Notes under the pieces: generated by a model | Told to the model about the DNA's origin: nothing | Databases searched by the model: none | Seen by the model: the letters and a program-made list of their open reading frames with translations, nothing else | Position numbers and translations under genes: made by a program | Source: Candidatus Altarchaeales archaeon | GTDB lineage: Archaea; Altiarchaeota; Altiarchaeia; IMC4; QMZM01 | NCBI GenBank assembly: GCA_003663045.1 | Contig: QMZG01000038.1 | Location: 1 to 9,600 of the forward strand | Reading direction: 5' to 3' | DNA: 9,600 bases | Part shown: positions 1 to 7,081 of the stretch, piece after piece | Layout: every line of letters begins with the position of its first letter | Numbering within the stretch: the stretch's first letter is position 1

Positions 1-516
1 AGAGATGAGCGGGAGTTAATCGAGAAATTGGAAAAAAATGGAAGGCCACCATCTGAATTTCTAAGCATGATAACAAAGCACCTTGGAGAGCGGGGAGAAA
101 TTCCAATAGAGAAACCTATAGAAGAGAATTTTATGGAGATAAAAGAGAGGACTGAGAAAAAGATAAAAGAGAGGACTGAGGAGGAGAAAAAGATAAAAGA
201 GAGGACTGAGGAGGAGATAGATGAATTAAAAAAGACCCTAAGGATAATAGATAGATTAATTGGAGAGTTAACTATGGACGCTAAGAAGAAGTTTGTTGCA
301 TCTGAAAATTTCGATGAATACAAAAAATTACATGAAGTGGTCTTTAACTATCAAGGAAAGACAGAGCAGAGGGAGTATGTCAAAGAGAATACTAAGAAGG
401 TGTTGATGGAGATGGATAAGCTGCTTGAGAAATTGCCCGAGGAAGCCATAGATAAATTTTCCAAATCAGATGATTTTGAACAGTACAACAAGGTACTAGA
501 GATGTATGGTATATAA
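1..516 (+). CDS. Coiled-coil protein with tandem charged repeats (5' end cut by window edge)
   Basis: The frame is open from the first base, so the true start lies upstream and the 171 residues seen are the C-terminal part. The TTG at 28 is only the first start-like codon in view. I do not recognise a named family. The middle (bases 137-220) is a run of near-identical charged units, core IKERTE, repeated three times and predicted to form a continuous coiled coil. The C-terminal half holds two related segments (bases 250-342 and 415-507) sharing the pattern D-x-L-hydrophobic, then KF, then S-acidic-acidic-F-x-x-Y, which suggests an internal duplication of a small helical module. There is no signal peptide or membrane segment in the visible part. 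The stop is 9 bases before the next gene, upstream of the secretion ATPase, so a cytoplasmic accessory or regulatory role in that cluster is possible. That role is inference from context only. Confidence 0.75.
   Translation, partial: RDERELIEKLEKNGRPPSEFLSMITKHLGERGEIPIEKPIEENFMEIKERTEKKIKERTEEEKKIKERTEEEIDELKKTLRIIDRLIGELTMDAKKKFVASENFDEYKKLHEVVFNYQGKTEQREYVKENTKKVLMEMDKLLEKLPEEAIDKFSKSDDFEQYNKVLEMYGI
137..220 (+). repeat. In-frame tandem repeat inside the coiled-coil gene
   Basis: A 20-base block (AGATAAAAGAGAGGACTGAG) occurs exactly at 137-156, 161-180 and 191-210. The first step is 24 bases and the second 30 bases, both multiples of three, so the reading frame is kept. The last two 30-base units (161-190 and 191-220) differ only in their final few bases, which points to recent duplication. 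Confidence 0.9.
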
Positions 517-525
517 TCATATATC

Positions 526-1488
526 ATGATGGGTCTACATGACATTGTAAAAAAAAGGAGGGAATTTGGGGGGGAGTCTATGCCTCGAGGAGAGCAGGTA
601 CTTACCAATACCAAAGAAGAATTCTTGAATTTTTGTAAATCCCTAACTAAGGAATTTAAAGGTGTAATGCGCCTCTATGGTAAAATAAATGAAAAATTGT
701 ATACTGCCGGTTTGTTACTGGAAAATGGAAATGTAATAGCTGCGTCATTTGAGGATATAGATAATGAGACGATTATCTTCGGGGAAGAGGCAATCCTTCA
801 GATAAAGGAAAGGCTTTCTGGCACTAAGGGAGATTTGGAGGTATATGCATTTAGTGATAAAGATATGGAAAAAGTGAAGGAAGGAAATAGGGAGGCTTTG
901 TTGACTCATACTATACCATTTTCATATCTTGGACTGAAGATTAGATTAAAGATGGAGGAATGGGCAAAGAAAACAAGTCCTGAATCCTTTGTGAGGGGAG
1001 AAAAACCAGAGATAGAGGAATTGAAAACAGAGGAGGGCTTTAACCTGGTAGATTTTGCACGCAAATTCCCAGAAATCTTTTCATCAAAAAAAGAAGAAAA
1101 AATTCAGTTAAGGAGAGAAGAGATTCCGGAAGAGAAAAAACCTTTAGTTGAGTTTGATGATATAAAAATGGAAAGGCTCACTGAATTAAAAAGAAGGAGA
1201 CAGATGGAGGATCTAGCACTTAGGAGAAGGATATCCAAAATAGGAAAGAAAAAACCAGGAGAAAAGATCGAGGATGTGGGCAAGGTAGAGACATCTATAG
1301 ACAAATTATATAAATTGGTACAAAAGTATAAAAAATTGAAGATAGATAATAAACTTTCCCGTAGATTAGGTGTCAGTAGATCTCAGATAGAGAGCTGGGC
1401 AATGATTCTGGAGGAGCATGACCTTGTGGAACTACATTATTCAGCCATAGGCGAACCGGAGATCAGAAAGGTAAAGGGGAAGGTATAA
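526..1488 (+). CDS. DUF2226-like protein with C-terminal winged helix-turn-helix, putative regulator
   Basis: 320 residues, soluble, no membrane segment. Residues about 20-140 (from MPRGEQVL through GLLLENGNVIAASFED to the EVYAF strand) resemble the archaeal DUF2226 domain, a predicted sensory or regulatory alpha/beta module; this is by pattern, not by search. Residues 150-255 form a long, highly charged linker rich in K, R and E. Residues about 256-318 look like a winged helix (SIDKLYKLVQKY ... LGVSRSQIESWAMILEEHDLVELHY), a type often seen beside archaeal pilus and secretion genes. The start is uncertain. ATG 526 lies 9 bases after the previous stop with no ribosome site. An in-frame ATG at 580 is preceded by the G-rich run at 568-576, and its product MPRGEQVL would begin right at the conserved domain. 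A TATA-like TATATAAT at 510-517 would start transcription near 539, which also favours 580. It precedes the secretion ATPase, so control of that cluster is a reasonable inference. Confidence 0.75.
   Translation: MMGLHDIVKKRREFGGESMPRGEQVLTNTKEEFLNFCKSLTKEFKGVMRLYGKINEKLYTAGLLLENGNVIAASFEDIDNETIIFGEEAILQIKERLSGTKGDLEVYAFSDKDMEKVKEGNREALLTHTIPFSYLGLKIRLKMEEWAKKTSPESFVRGEKPEIEELKTEEGFNLVDFARKFPEIFSSKKEEKIQLRREEIPEEKKPLVEFDDIKMERLTELKRRRQMEDLALRRRISKIGKKKPGEKIEDVGKVETSIDKLYKLVQKYKKLKIDNKLSRRLGVSRSQIESWAMILEEHDLVELHYSAIGEPEIRKVKGKV
568..576 (+). promoter_or_regulatory. G-rich Shine-Dalgarno-like run before an alternative start
   Basis: GGGGGGGAG ends three bases before the in-frame ATG at 580. 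It may be a ribosome site that marks 580 as the true start of the DUF2226-like gene. It also encodes Gly-Gly-Glu if the longer protein is made, so the evidence is suggestive only. Confidence 0.35.
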
Positions 1489-1572
1489 TGTTCTCTAAAA
1501 TAATTTTTGTATTTATCCAATAAAACAAATAAACTTATTGAATCTTATCAAATACAATCTAATTCATAAAAA

Positions 1573-3120
1573 ATGGAAAAGGATAAAAAATCACAAGAGA
1601 AATCTAAAGAAGAAGAGGAGAAGCTGATAGAGAGTTATGAAATAGACTCAGATGGTGTGAAAACTAGGGTTAATATAATAGAGAAGGATTACATTCCATT
1701 CTATAAACTTATCATCCCCGAGGTTGATATAGCTACGAAAGCACTTCTGGATGACATTAAAGAGAGACTGATAGGGGCAGTGGATATGAACGTTAGTGAT
1801 GTCCTTGATCCCAAATTAATGAGTGAATTAAAAAAAGAATTCAAGAAAGATGCTGATGCCCTATTAACGAAAGAACTTCCAAAACTGGATCAGGCTGTTA
1901 AGGATCACTTCATTCTAAACCTGATTCATGAGCTCCTTGGCTTGGGGGATATGGAATTTTTTCTTGATGACAATTATATAGAAGAGGTTGTTGTAAATTC
2001 TACCAAGGAGCCTATAAGGGTTTATCACAAGAAATATGGATGGTTAAGGACAAATATTACTTCGGAATCGGAGGGTCAAATTCTAAACTACGCCAATACC
2101 ATAGCCAGAAGGGTTGGTAGGGAGATCACCACCCTAAGCCCTCTTTTGGATGCCCATCTCGTGACTGGAGACAGGGTTAATGCCACATTAGCTCCCATCT
2201 CTACCAAGGGCAATACCATTACTATAAGAAAATTTGCTCGTGATCCCTGGACCGTGACCGATTTTATTCAAAATAAAACGGTAAGTTCAGAAGTCTTGGC
2301 CCTGATCTGGCTAGTAATCCAATATGAAATGAACATGATCATCTCCGGAGGCACAGGTTCTGGAAAGACATCCTTTCTGAATATCTGCATGCCGTTCATT
2401 CCTCCAAACCACAGGATTATATCTATTGAGGATACTAGAGAATTACAACTACCTAAATTTCTTTATTGGTGCCCTCTGACCACAAGAGAGCCAAATCCCG
2501 AAGGGAAGGGTGAAGTAACGATGTTAGATCTCTTAGTAAATTCCCTGAGGATGAGACCCGATAGGATAATAATGGGTGAGATCAGAAAGCAGAGGGAGGC
2601 AGAAGTCCTCTTTGAAGCCATGCATACAGGACATTCTGTCTATTCGACATTACATGCAGATACCTGTGCTCAGACTATTAACAGATTAGTTAATCCCCCC
2701 ATCAGTATTCCAGAGAGTATGCTCGACTCTGTGCATCTAAATGTTGTAATGTTCAGGGACAGAAGGAGGGGAATTAGAAGGGTATTTGAGATCGGTGAAT
2801 TTATTCCAAGCCCTACTACCGTTAGAGAATTAACATTTAGGCCCAGCATCCTCTATAGATGGGATCCAAGGACAGACAGTATAAAAGCGTCTACAGAAGA
2901 TATTGCACTCTATGAAAAGATCGGTGCTCATACAGGACTTTCAGTAGATGAGGTGCGAGGAGAAATAGAAATGAAAAAAAAGATACTGGAATGGTTAGTA
3001 AAAAACAATGTTCGTCAGGTGGAGGAAGTAGGGAAGGTAATGAATCGCTATTATGTTGATACAGAAACTGTCATAGATGTGGTGAATAATGACCAGAGCC
3101 CCAAGGAGTTGTTGGAATAG
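1573..3120 (+). CDS. Type II/IV secretion (TadA/VirB11-like) ATPase
   Basis: 515-residue hexameric-type ATPase expected to power a Tad-like pilus or secretion machine at the cytoplasmic face of the membrane. The N-terminal domain (to about residue 230) includes the run LDDNYIEEVVVNSTKEPIRVYH typical of this family. The motor domain has Walker A GGTGSGKTS (259-267), an Asp box IIS-IEDTRELQL (about 282-293), Walker B RIIMGEIR (331-338) and a His box HTGHSVYSTLHAD (351-363). All four motifs are intact. The C-terminal extension after about 400 (RRRGIRRVFEIGEF) is usual in archaeal members. The N-terminal 25 residues are very charged. The start ATG has no Shine-Dalgarno sequence and only a weak TATA-like CTTATCAA at 1544-1551, consistent with a leaderless message. 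The two TadC-like genes downstream give the context. It resembles ATPases of archaeal Epd/Tad-like systems more than the archaellum ArlI, because no arl genes are nearby. Confidence 0.93.
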   Translation: MEKDKKSQEKSKEEEEKLIESYEIDSDGVKTRVNIIEKDYIPFYKLIIPEVDIATKALLDDIKERLIGAVDMNVSDVLDPKLMSELKKEFKKDADALLTKELPKLDQAVKDHFILNLIHELLGLGDMEFFLDDNYIEEVVVNSTKEPIRVYHKKYGWLRTNITSESEGQILNYANTIARRVGREITTLSPLLDAHLVTGDRVNATLAPISTKGNTITIRKFARDPWTVTDFIQNKTVSSEVLALIWLVIQYEMNMIISGGTGSGKTSFLNICMPFIPPNHRIISIEDTRELQLPKFLYWCPLTTREPNPEGKGEVTMLDLLVNSLRMRPDRIIMGEIRKQREAEVLFEAMHTGHSVYSTLHADTCAQTINRLVNPPISIPESMLDSVHLNVVMFRDRRRGIRRVFEIGEFIPSPTTVRELTFRPSILYRWDPRTDSIKASTEDIALYEKIGAHTGLSVDEVRGEIEMKKKILEWLVKNNVRQVEEVGKVMNRYYVDTETVIDVVNNDQSPKELLE

Positions 3121-3125
3121 ACTTC

Positions 3126-3136
3126 TTTTAATTTTT
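3126..3136 (+). terminator. Possible T-run terminator after the ATPase gene
   Basis: The stretch TTTTAATTTTT begins 6 bases after the ATPase stop. Archaeal RNA polymerase often ends at such T-rich runs without a hairpin. A new TATA-like box follows at once, which fits a transcript boundary here. Termination here is inferred. Confidence 0.35.
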
Positions 3137-3151
3137 CCCATACCCTCTAAT

Positions 3152-3163
3152 ACATTTTTATTT
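3152..3163 (+). promoter_or_regulatory. TATA-like box for the first TadC-like gene
   Basis: ACATTTTTATTT is centred about 27 bases before the ATG at 3185, the spacing expected if transcription begins at or next to the start codon. No Shine-Dalgarno sequence is present before this ATG. Confidence 0.4.
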
Positions 3164-3184
3164 CAGTAAGTTAATACTTCTAAT

Positions 3185-4078
3185 ATGGCAACTAAAATAG
3201 GCTTTTTGAGTTCGCATGGAATAAGGAATTTTTCACGTATCTTCATAGCGGTAGGTGATCTATTACTCAGGGTGTCACCCTACACGGCCCTGCATCTAAA
3301 GCAATCTGGTATTGATGAGGAATATAACATTACCGCTAGGGAATATTTGGCTATCTGTTTCTTTATCTCTTCAACACTTTTTATTATATCATCATTAATC
3401 CTTACCTTCATTCTTTCACTGGGAACTAAGGAATTCCTCAGTTTTGGTCCCATAATAGGAATTTTTATAGGGATTCTGTCTTATGTACAGTTAGTGGCAT
3501 ATCCCAAGGTAATTGTAAATAGAAGGATCAGGGATCTGGAAAGAAATCTTTTATTTGCCCTGAGAACCATCTTGGTTCAGATACGATCTGGTGTCCCAAT
3601 ATTTGATGCCTTTGTCTCTATAGCTACCGGGAAATATGGCCAAATATCAGATGAATTTAAAATTGTCATAGAAAAGAGCAGGGCGGGAGTACCGGTAGTA
3701 GATACCCTTGAAGAGTTGGCAATTAGGAACCCCTCACTCTATTTCAGGAGAGCCATCTGGCAATTATTAAATGCTATAAAATCTGGTAGTGACATCGGTG
3801 AAAATCTTGCAAGCATTATAGATTCTCTTTCCAAGGAACAATTGGTTCAAATTGGGAGGTACAAATCAATCCTTAATCCATTGGCTATGATGTACATGAT
3901 GATCGCTGTAATTATCCCCTCTCTTGGCATTACCGTTATGATTATCCTCTCGACCTTTCCGGGGATGGAGAGGATAGGGAATGAACAGACATTCTGGCTA
4001 TTGTTAGGTGGGGTAGTCTTAATGCAATTTATTTTCATGAGTGTCATAAGATCAAAAAGACCCAATTTAATCGGATGA
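3185..4078 (+). CDS. TadC/GspF-type membrane platform protein (first copy)
   Basis: 297 residues, type II secretion F family. The protein has an N-terminal cytoplasmic stretch, two membrane helices at about 53-76 and 83-108, a cytoplasmic helical T2SF domain at about 115-225 (LERNLLFALRTILVQIRSGVPIFDAFVSIA ... AGVPVVDTLEELA ... IKSGSDIGENLASIIDSLSKEQ), and two further helices at about 230-258 and 268-288. Four membrane spans and the paired SG-x-P/SGSDIGENL motifs are hallmarks of TadB/TadC-like proteins. Such proteins sit in the cytoplasmic membrane, contact the secretion ATPase and anchor filament assembly. It lies 64 bases after the ATPase and 128 bases before a second, clearly different paralogue. 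Archaeal Tad/Epd-like systems usually carry such a pair. There is no ribosome site, so translation is probably leaderless. Confidence 0.9.
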   Translation: MATKIGFLSSHGIRNFSRIFIAVGDLLLRVSPYTALHLKQSGIDEEYNITAREYLAICFFISSTLFIISSLILTFILSLGTKEFLSFGPIIGIFIGILSYVQLVAYPKVIVNRRIRDLERNLLFALRTILVQIRSGVPIFDAFVSIATGKYGQISDEFKIVIEKSRAGVPVVDTLEELAIRNPSLYFRRAIWQLLNAIKSGSDIGENLASIIDSLSKEQLVQIGRYKSILNPLAMMYMMIAVIIPSLGITVMIILSTFPGMERIGNEQTFWLLLGGVVLMQFIFMSVIRSKRPNLIG

Positions 4079-4106
4079 TATTGGTAGAGAATTGACAAAA
4101 CCAATA
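4079..4106 (+). other. Stem-loop directly after the first TadC-like gene
   Basis: TATTGGT (4079-4085) and ACCAATA (4100-4106) form a perfect 7-base inverted repeat around a 14-base loop, starting right after the stop codon. No T-run follows, so it is not a classical terminator. It may mark RNA processing or protect a 3' end. The rest of the 128-base gap to 4206 holds a second small inverted repeat (CGTTA 4137-4141, TAACG 4148-4152) and no gene I can support. Confidence 0.45.
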
Positions 4107-4206
4107 GCTTCACCAACCAAGCATACAGTAGAGTGTCGTTAGTGTGTTAACGGAACGGGGTTATGTAGTATAAAGTTGATATTAAAGTGTCATTGCCGTT
4201 AAAAGA

Positions 4207-5202
4207 ATGGACATATATACATTTTTAACGAGATTTTTCCCAAGAAGGATAAAGAAAGATTTCAACCAATTGATAATGTATTCTACCATCAAGATAGATC
4301 CTAACAAACTCTTAGGCTTTATTCTACTCTTCGGTATGGCATTCAGTCTTTACTCGGGTTACATCATCAGTTTGTTCAATATATTGCCATTTATCTTGGG
4401 CTTCATAGCCTCCTTTGCGGTAATTGAAGCAGCATTCTATCTCTGGATTCTCTTCTCTGTAGATTCAAAGGCCAGATTCGTAGAGACGATTCTTCCGGAT
4501 GCTTTGCAGTTAATGTCCTCAAATATTAGGGCGGGTTTAACTACAGACAAGGCACTGCTATTAGCGGCGAGACCAGAATTTGGCCCCTTGGCAGATGAAA
4601 TAAAAAGAATAGGTAGAGAAACCATGACTGGAGGCAACCTAACCGAAGCATTGTTAAAAACAAACCAAAGGATAAAATCTGAAGCCTTAAGTAAGACCAT
4701 GGATTTAATTGTCAACAGCATTAGATCTGGAGGGAAATTAGCGGACCTCCTAGATCAAACCGCCAGTGACCTCAGGGATCAACAGATGATTCAAAAGGAA
4801 ATCAGTGCCAGCGTTCTGATGTATGTCATCTTCATCTTCATAGCAATTGGCCTTGCTGCCCCATTATTATTTGCTATGTCATCCTTCTTGGTAAAGGTTC
4901 TGATAAGCATGAGCACAAAGATCGGTGGAGAAATACCCTCGGAGATAGCCATGGGTGGATCTGCACCCATATCCATGACAAACATTCAAATAAGACCCGA
5001 ATTCCTGCAAGAATTTGCTATTGCCTCTCTGTTAGTATCCTCAATTTTTGGCTCATTAATAATAGGTCTGGTTCTGAAGGGAGATGGGAAGGAAGGGATT
5101 AAATTCCTACCATTTCTGGTTGTCATATCCCTGGGTTTGTTTTTCCTTGGATGTTATATTATGGATACCTTCTTCGGTCAAATGATTGGAATCCGAATTT
5201 AA
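4207..5202 (+). CDS. TadC/GspF-type membrane platform protein (second copy)
   Basis: 331 residues, a second type II secretion F family protein. Two membrane helices lie at about 35-55 and 58-84. The T2SF helical domain spans about 88-200 (VETILPDALQLMSSNIRAGLTTDKALLLAARPEFGPLADEI ... TGGNLTEALL ... SIRSGGKLADLLDQTASDLRDQQ). A third hydrophobic helix follows at about 203-228, then a roughly 40-residue loop (KIGGEIPSEIAMGG...), and two helices at about 270-291 and 300-322. That loop and the extra helix set it apart from the first copy. The two probably form a heteromeric platform for the upstream ATPase. ATG 4207 has no Shine-Dalgarno sequence. Its upstream gap has only a weak TATA-like GTATAAAG (about 4168-4175). 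The gene ends 8 bases before a convergent metabolic gene, which closes the cluster. Confidence 0.9.
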   Translation: MDIYTFLTRFFPRRIKKDFNQLIMYSTIKIDPNKLLGFILLFGMAFSLYSGYIISLFNILPFILGFIASFAVIEAAFYLWILFSVDSKARFVETILPDALQLMSSNIRAGLTTDKALLLAARPEFGPLADEIKRIGRETMTGGNLTEALLKTNQRIKSEALSKTMDLIVNSIRSGGKLADLLDQTASDLRDQQMIQKEISASVLMYVIFIFIAIGLAAPLLFAMSSFLVKVLISMSTKIGGEIPSEIAMGGSAPISMTNIQIRPEFLQEFAIASLLVSSIFGSLIIGLVLKGDGKEGIKFLPFLVVISLGLFFLGCYIMDTFFGQMIGIRI

Positions 5203-5213
5203 ATCCGAATTTA
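5190..5213. repeat. 12-base tandem duplication across two convergent stop codons
   Basis: AATCCGAATTTA occurs twice in perfect tandem (5190-5201 and 5202-5213). The first copy contains most of the TadC-like stop (5200-5202). The second contains the stop of the opposite-strand isomerase gene (5211-5213). Confidence 0.9.
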
Positions 5214-6137
5214 TAGTTCTAATTCCCATCCAAACTTCTCTTTTAGGAGATGATATGCCGCTTCTGGTGGTATAACACCGTATTCTGTGATGATCATGCT
5301 TATGTATCTCGCATCGGTAATATCAAATACTGGATTTAGAACCCTGACGTCTTTGAGTTTTTCTGCTTTAATAACCTCTGAAGGATCCCTCTCTTCAATT
5401 TCAACTACAGAACCCATAACGCTTTCTGGGGAAAATTTTATAGACTCCGCAGCTACTATAAAATCTATATCCAATTCCTTTGCACATAAAGCTATTTGTG
5501 ATGTACCGATCTTGTTGATCAAATCTCCGTTAGCACATATTGTATCAGCACCAACAAGAACCTTGTTCACCTTTAATTTTCTCATTATCAAATGCACTGC
5601 AGAGTCAACTATCAATGTTGTTGGGATTCCCGAGGATGAAAGTTCTTTAACCGTTATTATTCCCTGATATCTGGGCCTCGTTTCTGTGCATATTACCTCA
5701 ATCCCCTTACCATCCCTCCACGCTTTTTCTAAGATCATATTCACAGTATCGCTATTGCAATGGGTCAGAATTACATCCCCAGACTGGATTAGATTTGAGC
5801 CGATTTCCGCGATCTTCTTTAATGCCCTTTCTTGTTTCTCTACAAACCTCTGAATCTCCGATGAAATCTTTTCTCTAAATTTTTCAATCTCCAGTTCTTT
5901 ATTTTTTTCAGCTATATAGAAGATATAGTTCACGGCATTGGGAAGAGAAACCGCACTTGGTCTAGATGATTTTAATCTTTCCCCAGCACTTCGAAGTTTC
6001 TTTATCAATTCTTGTGTATCCTTAGCATCTTTTTTAACTACTAAGTGCATGGCTTTGGCGGCGGCAATGGCAATATCTAAAGCCCCTCTAATCCTCATCT
6101 TCTTTATATCCTCAATGGTCTGTTCCAGTCCCTGCAT
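5211..6137 (-). CDS. e2b2: Ribose-1,5-bisphosphate isomerase (archaeal AMP/RubisCO pathway)
   Basis: 308 residues of the eIF2B/MtnA-like superfamily. The enzyme converts ribose 1,5-bisphosphate to ribulose 1,5-bisphosphate, linking AMP phosphorylase to type III RubisCO. Motifs in order are RGALDIAIAAAKAM (17-30), RPSAVSLPNAV (59-69), VILTHCNSD (122-130) with the presumed catalytic Cys127, TETRPRYQG (151-159), GADTICANGD (196-205) with the presumed catalytic Asp198, NKIGTSQIALCAK (208-220), and the C-terminal IITEYGVIPPEAAYHLL. This order and length match the characterised Thermococcus enzyme as I remember it. RPSAVSLPNAV and the THC motif separate it from methylthioribose-1-phosphate isomerase and from true aIF2B subunits. 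Neither AMP phosphorylase nor RubisCO is in the window. The gene converges on the TadC-like gene and diverges from argF. Confidence 0.92.
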   Translation of the reverse strand: MQGLEQTIEDIKKMRIRGALDIAIAAAKAMHLVVKKDAKDTQELIKKLRSAGERLKSSRPSAVSLPNAVNYIFYIAEKNKELEIEKFREKISSEIQRFVEKQERALKKIAEIGSNLIQSGDVILTHCNSDTVNMILEKAWRDGKGIEVICTETRPRYQGIITVKELSSSGIPTTLIVDSAVHLIMRKLKVNKVLVGADTICANGDLINKIGTSQIALCAKELDIDFIVAAESIKFSPESVMGSVVEIEERDPSEVIKAEKLKDVRVLNPVFDITDARYISMIITEYGVIPPEAAYHLLKEKFGWELEL

Positions 6138-6143
6138 ATTTAT
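6136..6143 (+). promoter_or_regulatory. TATA box for argF, overlapping the isomerase start
   Basis: ATATTTAT is centred about 26.5 bases before the argF ATG (6166), as expected for a leaderless archaeal promoter. It overlaps the first codon of the divergent isomerase gene (6135-6137). Confidence 0.55.
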
Positions 6144-6159
6144 CTATTAAAACATAAAG

Positions 6160-6167
6160 AAATATAT
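6160..6167 (-). promoter_or_regulatory. TATA box for the isomerase gene, overlapping the argF start
   Basis: On the minus strand ATATATTT is centred about 26.5 bases before the isomerase ATG (6137). It overlaps the argF start codon (6166-6168), so the two divergent promoters share the same 28-base gap. Confidence 0.55.
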
Positions 6168-7077
6168 GAAAAATCTGCTTTCTATGAATGATCTTTCTAT
6201 TAAGGAATTAGTGGAAATTATTAAATTCACAGAAGAGATTAAAAGGTATCCCGATGAATACGGAGAGGAATTGAAAGGAAAGACTTTGGTGATGATCTTT
6301 GAGAGGCCTTCTACCAGAACCAGAATTTCTTTTGAAAGTGCAATGCTGCAACTTGGTGGACATACTATAGATGTAACAAGAGATAGCACTCAGTTGGAGA
6401 GGGGGGAGACCATCGCCGATAGTGCCAAGGTCCTTAGCAGGTATGTGGATGCCATAGTAGCAAGGGTTGATAGACATGATACATTAACAGAATTGGCTAA
6501 AAATTCCAGTGTTCCAGTCATAAATGGTCTCTCAGATCTAGAGCATCCCTGTCAGGCAATCTCAGATCTATTCACGGTATATGAAATTAAGGGGGAGTTG
6601 AAGGGAATAAATATCTCTTATATTGGAGACGGAAACAATGTCTGCCATTCTCTCCTCTTGGGATGCGCCATGACGGGGATGAATCTGAAGGTAGCATCCC
6701 CTAAGGGGTATGAACCTAAGAGATATATTCTGAATTCTGCAGTTAAAATTTCCAAAAAAACGGGATGTACGATAGAGGTGATTAATGATCCGAATGAGGC
6801 AGTGAGGGATGCCGATTTCATTTATACAGATGTGTGGGTCAGTATGGGTCATGAAAAGGAAGAGGAAAAGAGAGTAGAGGTATTCAAAAAATATCAGATC
6901 AATCAAAGAATTCTTGCAAATGCAAAAAAAGACTGTAAAGTAATGCACTGCCTTCCGGCACACAGGGGGATGGAAATTACGGATGATGTTTTAGATGGTC
7001 CAAATTCCATAGTCTGGGATCAGGCCGAAAACAGGTTACATGCGCAGAAGGCGATTCTTTTAAAATTATTGAAGTGA
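6166..7077 (+). CDS. argF: Ornithine carbamoyltransferase
   Basis: 303 residues, usual length for the family. The enzyme joins carbamoyl phosphate and ornithine to give citrulline in arginine synthesis, in the cytoplasm. The carbamoyl-phosphate motif STRTR is at 49-53 and HPCQ at 127-130. The ornithine-binding side shows DVWVSMG (222-228, the SMG loop that separates ornithine from aspartate transcarbamoylases) and HCLPAHRG (261-268). GDGNNVCHSLL (154-164) opens the second domain. All key residues are present, so the gene looks functional. No ribosome site precedes the ATG, and a TATA box sits at leaderless spacing. It is divergent from the ribose-1,5-bisphosphate isomerase gene. No other arginine genes are near. 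Confidence 0.96.
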   Translation: MKNLLSMNDLSIKELVEIIKFTEEIKRYPDEYGEELKGKTLVMIFERPSTRTRISFESAMLQLGGHTIDVTRDSTQLERGETIADSAKVLSRYVDAIVARVDRHDTLTELAKNSSVPVINGLSDLEHPCQAISDLFTVYEIKGELKGINISYIGDGNNVCHSLLLGCAMTGMNLKVASPKGYEPKRYILNSAVKISKKTGCTIEVINDPNEAVRDADFIYTDVWVSMGHEKEEEKRVEVFKKYQINQRILANAKKDCKVMHCLPAHRGMEITDDVLDGPNSIVWDQAENRLHAQKAILLKLLK

Positions 7078-7081
7078 GTCC

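Noticed and set aside
137..220. CRISPR array
   Set aside because: The repeats are in frame, separated by only 4-10 bases, and lie within a coding sequence; there are no spacers.
1573..5202. Archaellum (flagellar) operon
   Set aside because: The ATPase and two TadC-like proteins lack neighbouring archaellins or arlC-H genes, and two different platform proteins fit a Tad/Epd-like system better than a single ArlJ.
5287..5667. Long + strand frame of 126 codons within the isomerase gene
   Set aside because: It is antisense to a well-supported gene with clear family motifs. The other long antisense frames (for example 6568-6963 under argF) were dropped for the same reason.
5211..6137. Alternative call as aIF2B subunit or methylthioribose-1-phosphate isomerase
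   Set aside because: The RPSAVSLPNAV, THCNSD and GADTICANGD motifs together with a length of 308 fit ribose-1,5-bisphosphate isomerase better, as far as I can judge without a search.
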